From IMG/VR virus record IMGVR_UViG_3300025151_005770, positions 1 to 30,356 of that record: DNA of 30,356 nt. The stretch is one strand, 5' to 3'. A program made the translations under genes and the position numbers. Origin of the DNA: a virus. The notes below the pieces were generated by a model. The model did not search any database, was not told the DNA's origin, and saw only the letters and a program-made list of their open reading frames with translations. The first letter of the stretch is position 1; every line of letters starts with the position of its first letter. Shown in pieces: positions 28,562 through 30,356 of this stretch.

Positions 28562-28699
28562 TATATTTTCTCCACTTTATATATTTTTAACCGGTTATAG
28601 TATATGTGTGTTGTATTGGTTAAAGCATCTAAGATACTTTTGATAAAAGTATTTATCGCATTCGGTGAATAACTGTACGGTAAGAGATTAAATACTACT
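28562..28699. other. Divergent intergenic region with palindrome and two late boxes
   Basis: This 138-nt interval separates the minus-strand fibre unit from the plus-strand unit at 28700. It holds an 8-bp inverted repeat, ATACTTTT/AAAAGTAT (28634-28652, 3-nt loop). A minus-strand GATAAATA (28650-28657) overlaps the repeat's right arm and would give the fibre mRNA a leader of about 80 nt. A plus-strand ATTAAATA (28687-28694) has the usual 5-nt gap to the ATG. No ORF is seen. Confidence 0.6.
28687..28694 (+). promoter_or_regulatory. Late promoter box with TAAATA-N5-ATG spacing (348-residue protein)
   Basis: ATTAAATA, then CTACT, then the ATG at 28700, the same 13-nt tail (TAAATACTACT) as upstream of the GNAT gene. 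No Shine-Dalgarno. Confidence 0.65.
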
Positions 28700-29746
28700 A
28701 TGGAATATTCTGAAGGGCAATATTGGGATCAATTGAATGACGAGAACCGTATGAGACTACAAGCGGGCCTTCGCGACAGGGGCCTTATTAGTTGGCAAGA
28801 TCTTAACTTGCCTAAAGAGATGGAAGATATTAAACAAAGCGACTTAGACAAGTGGGTCGTATTGTGTGAAGAAAAAGGAGTAGACCCACAACGTGTAGTA
28901 GTCGACGACAATAACTTAAACTACAAATGGGTAACTGAAAATTACGATTTCAAAGCAGTATATTGTCCTAACGAACTTTACAAATGCCAAGGAAAATTAG
29001 TTAAGCCGTGCGTACATAAAATACCTGAAACTACTTTAAATTTTATGGCAGGAAATTATGGTTTTAGTAGGTGGCGTCTATTACAAAACTTATGGAAAAA
29101 TAATTTACTAACGGACAGTACAAAATTATTTTGGTCAGCATACAGGACCTGGGAGCAAGATGACATCGACGCACCTGAATGTTTTACCAATGAGTTCTTA
29201 GAGTTCATGAAACAAAATGTTCCACGTACATTTATGGGCGATACATTTTATAATAAGTATCCTGAAGATATAAATTTAGGCACATTTGAGCAACGGTATA
29301 TTACAGACTTTAATAATCAAGATACATGGATATATGAAAACTCACTTATATCTGTTGTTGTAGATACATTTTCTAATTGGCCCAAATTAAATGAAGATCC
29401 TAAAGACAGATTTCCAAATGTGTATACTACGCCCAAAACATTCAAAGCAATAAAACATAAAAGACCATTTATATTAACAATAGGAAAACAACAAGGCGAA
29501 TTAGAAATGTTTCGTAACTTAGGATTTGAAACATTTAGTGGTGTTTGGGACGAAACATATGATATAGATTCTTTCCATAAAACAGTTGACCATATAGGAG
29601 ACTTGTGCTATAATTTATCTAATGAAAACATTACTGAACTATACTATGCTACCGCTGATATATGCGAACATAACTACAACGTGCTTATGAACACAGATTG
29701 GGTAGCATGGTACTTAAACGAGTTAGATAAACAATATGGCCTTTAA
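28700..29746 (+). CDS. Unknown 348-residue protein
   Basis: Begins MEYSEGQYWDQLNDENR. It is soluble, acidic and Trp/Tyr/Asn-rich. The most distinctive part is near 240-290: TPKTFKAIKHKRPFILTIG, then GELEMFRNLGFETFSG and WDETYD. From memory this KTFKxIxxKxPFI...LRxLGFxTF phrase is shared with hypothetical proteins of other marine phages and some bacterial polysaccharide loci, with no known function. The N-terminal half contains LVKPCVHKIPETTLNF and WRLLQNLWKNN. No catalytic motif is assigned. It overlaps the UvdE gene by 11 nt. Confidence 0.75.
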   Translation: MEYSEGQYWDQLNDENRMRLQAGLRDRGLISWQDLNLPKEMEDIKQSDLDKWVVLCEEKGVDPQRVVVDDNNLNYKWVTENYDFKAVYCPNELYKCQGKLVKPCVHKIPETTLNFMAGNYGFSRWRLLQNLWKNNLLTDSTKLFWSAYRTWEQDDIDAPECFTNEFLEFMKQNVPRTFMGDTFYNKYPEDINLGTFEQRYITDFNNQDTWIYENSLISVVVDTFSNWPKLNEDPKDRFPNVYTTPKTFKAIKHKRPFILTIGKQQGELEMFRNLGFETFSGVWDETYDIDSFHKTVDHIGDLCYNLSNENITELYYATADICEHNYNVLMNTDWVAWYLNELDKQYGL

Positions 29747-30356
29747 CAACGCAGTTAAGAGAATTGGTTTTTGCTGTAAATACTTAGACGCAGATCAAAC
29801 ACAAAAACCTAAAGTATTAAAAGAAATACAACAACAATATACCGAGAAAGGTACAACTGTTGCGTGGTGTAACAGACAAGAAAAAAGTGTTGCTGAACAA
29901 AAACTACTAGACATAGTTGAGCACAACATGAAGAGTGCCTACAACCTCGTTGATTACGCCGGCAGTTTACCCGCTGGTAGGAGAATGGTTAGACTAGGTA
30001 GTAACCAAATACCAATGGCTACTGAACCTAGTTGGAGATATGTTTTCGAAGATAAAACAGTTCGCAAGGAACTTGAACGTGGATTCAGAAGAGTTGGTGA
30101 TCATGCTCGTGAGTGTGATGTTAGGATCAGTTTTCATCCTGGTCAGTTTTGTGTCCTTGCTTCGGACAATGATGACGTAGTAGAACGTAGCATTGACGAA
30201 TTCGAGTATCATGCTGATATGGCCAGATGGATGGGTTACGGTCAAGAGTTCATGGACATGAAACTTAACGTACACATATCAGGTAGACGCGGATATCAGG
30301 GTATCATAGATGTATTACCTAGGCTTTCCCCTGAGGCTAGAAACACTATTGCTATT
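29736..30356 (+). CDS. uvdE: UV-damage endonuclease, UvdE/UVDE family (cut by window edge)
   Basis: 207 codons are visible; the C-terminus lies beyond the window. UvdE is a TIM-barrel, metal-dependent endonuclease that nicks DNA 5' of UV photoproducts. Seen: RIGFCCKYL (N-terminal barrel strand), VRLGSNQIP, VRISFHPGQFCVLAS (SFHPGQ is the hallmark and carries a metal-ligand His), SIDEFEYHADMARWMG with another ligand His, and LNVHISGRRG (VHxSG strand). The start is the ATG inside the end of the upstream gene (11-nt overlap). A photoproduct repair enzyme fits a phage of sunlit surface water. Confidence 0.92.
   Translation, partial: MAFNNAVKRIGFCCKYLDADQTQKPKVLKEIQQQYTEKGTTVAWCNRQEKSVAEQKLLDIVEHNMKSAYNLVDYAGSLPAGRRMVRLGSNQIPMATEPSWRYVFEDKTVRKELERGFRRVGDHARECDVRISFHPGQFCVLASDNDDVVERSIDEFEYHADMARWMGYGQEFMDMKLNVHISGRRGYQGIIDVLPRLSPEARNTIAI

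Noticed and set aside
1-30356. CRISPR arrays, insertion sequences, integrase or attachment sites
   Set aside because: No regularly spaced repeats, transposase, integrase or tRNA-duplication signature was seen; a lytic T4-like context explains the region.

Overview
The window looks like part of a T4-like marine myovirus (tailed dsDNA phage) of a heterotrophic bacterium, in the style of the cyanophage/pelagiphage T4-like group. The evidence is AT-rich sequence, dense head-to-tail genes with TAATG/ATGA overlaps, long same-strand blocks that switch direction, and many copies of the T4 late-promoter core (TATAAATA, at best extended to TAAATACTATT). There are also virion proteins (PAAR spike tip, fibre-like proteins, scaffold or internal head-like proteins), class Ia ribonucleotide reductase with glutaredoxin, UV-damage endonuclease, peptide deformylase and several Fe(II)/2-oxoglutarate oxygenases. 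No photosynthesis genes are present. The 7Fe ferredoxin and NrdAB resemble proteobacterial ones, so a proteobacterial host (SAR11 or similar) is a reasonable inference but is not proven.

Layout. 1-349: two minus-strand gene pieces. 291-578: a 5'-truncated plus-strand structural gene that abuts the second piece in inverted orientation, which looks like a rearrangement or an assembly/amplification chimera. 579-4379: a conserved small protein, then nrdA-nrdB. 4408-9412: a small Sm-like protein, PAAR spike tip, PP-loop ATPase, subtilisin-like protease with Ig-like tail, a terminator, then GNAT acetyltransferase and a radical SAM enzyme with C-terminal auxiliary cysteines. 9438-10508: very small ORFs, a sigma70-like promoter and one tRNA-Thr(UGU). 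10550-16101: two glycosyltransferase-like proteins, a bL33 ribosomal protein homologue, gamma-glutamylcyclotransferase-like protein, peptide deformylase, a GH6 (cellulase-family) hydrolase, two 2OG oxygenases and a 7Fe ferredoxin. 16124-19504: a nucleotidyltransferase fused to an acidic scaffold-like region, a head-type small protein, a methyltransferase and glutaredoxin. 19501-28561 (minus strand): a third 2OG oxygenase, an unknown protein, a block of mosaic head/internal-protein-like genes, a methyltransferase, a strong terminator and two fibre-like proteins. 28700-30356 (plus): an unknown 348-residue protein and the start of a UvdE-type UV endonuclease.

How the parts fit. NrdAB with glutaredoxin supplies deoxynucleotides, and UvdE repairs phage DNA. 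bL33 and peptide deformylase act on the host translation machinery. The acidic or basic mosaic proteins carrying LAG(L/I) and (L/I)xE motifs resemble substrates of a T4 gp21-type prohead protease. The region-wide regulatory theme is a late -10 box placed exactly 5 nt before the start codon (TAAATA-N5-ATG) at nine or more genes. By T4 rules this puts transcription start on the A of the ATG, so many mRNAs should be leaderless. The most unusual contents are the GH6 hydrolase, the bL33 homologue, the PAAR/PP-loop/subtilase and GNAT/radical-SAM blocks, and this leaderless promoter architecture.
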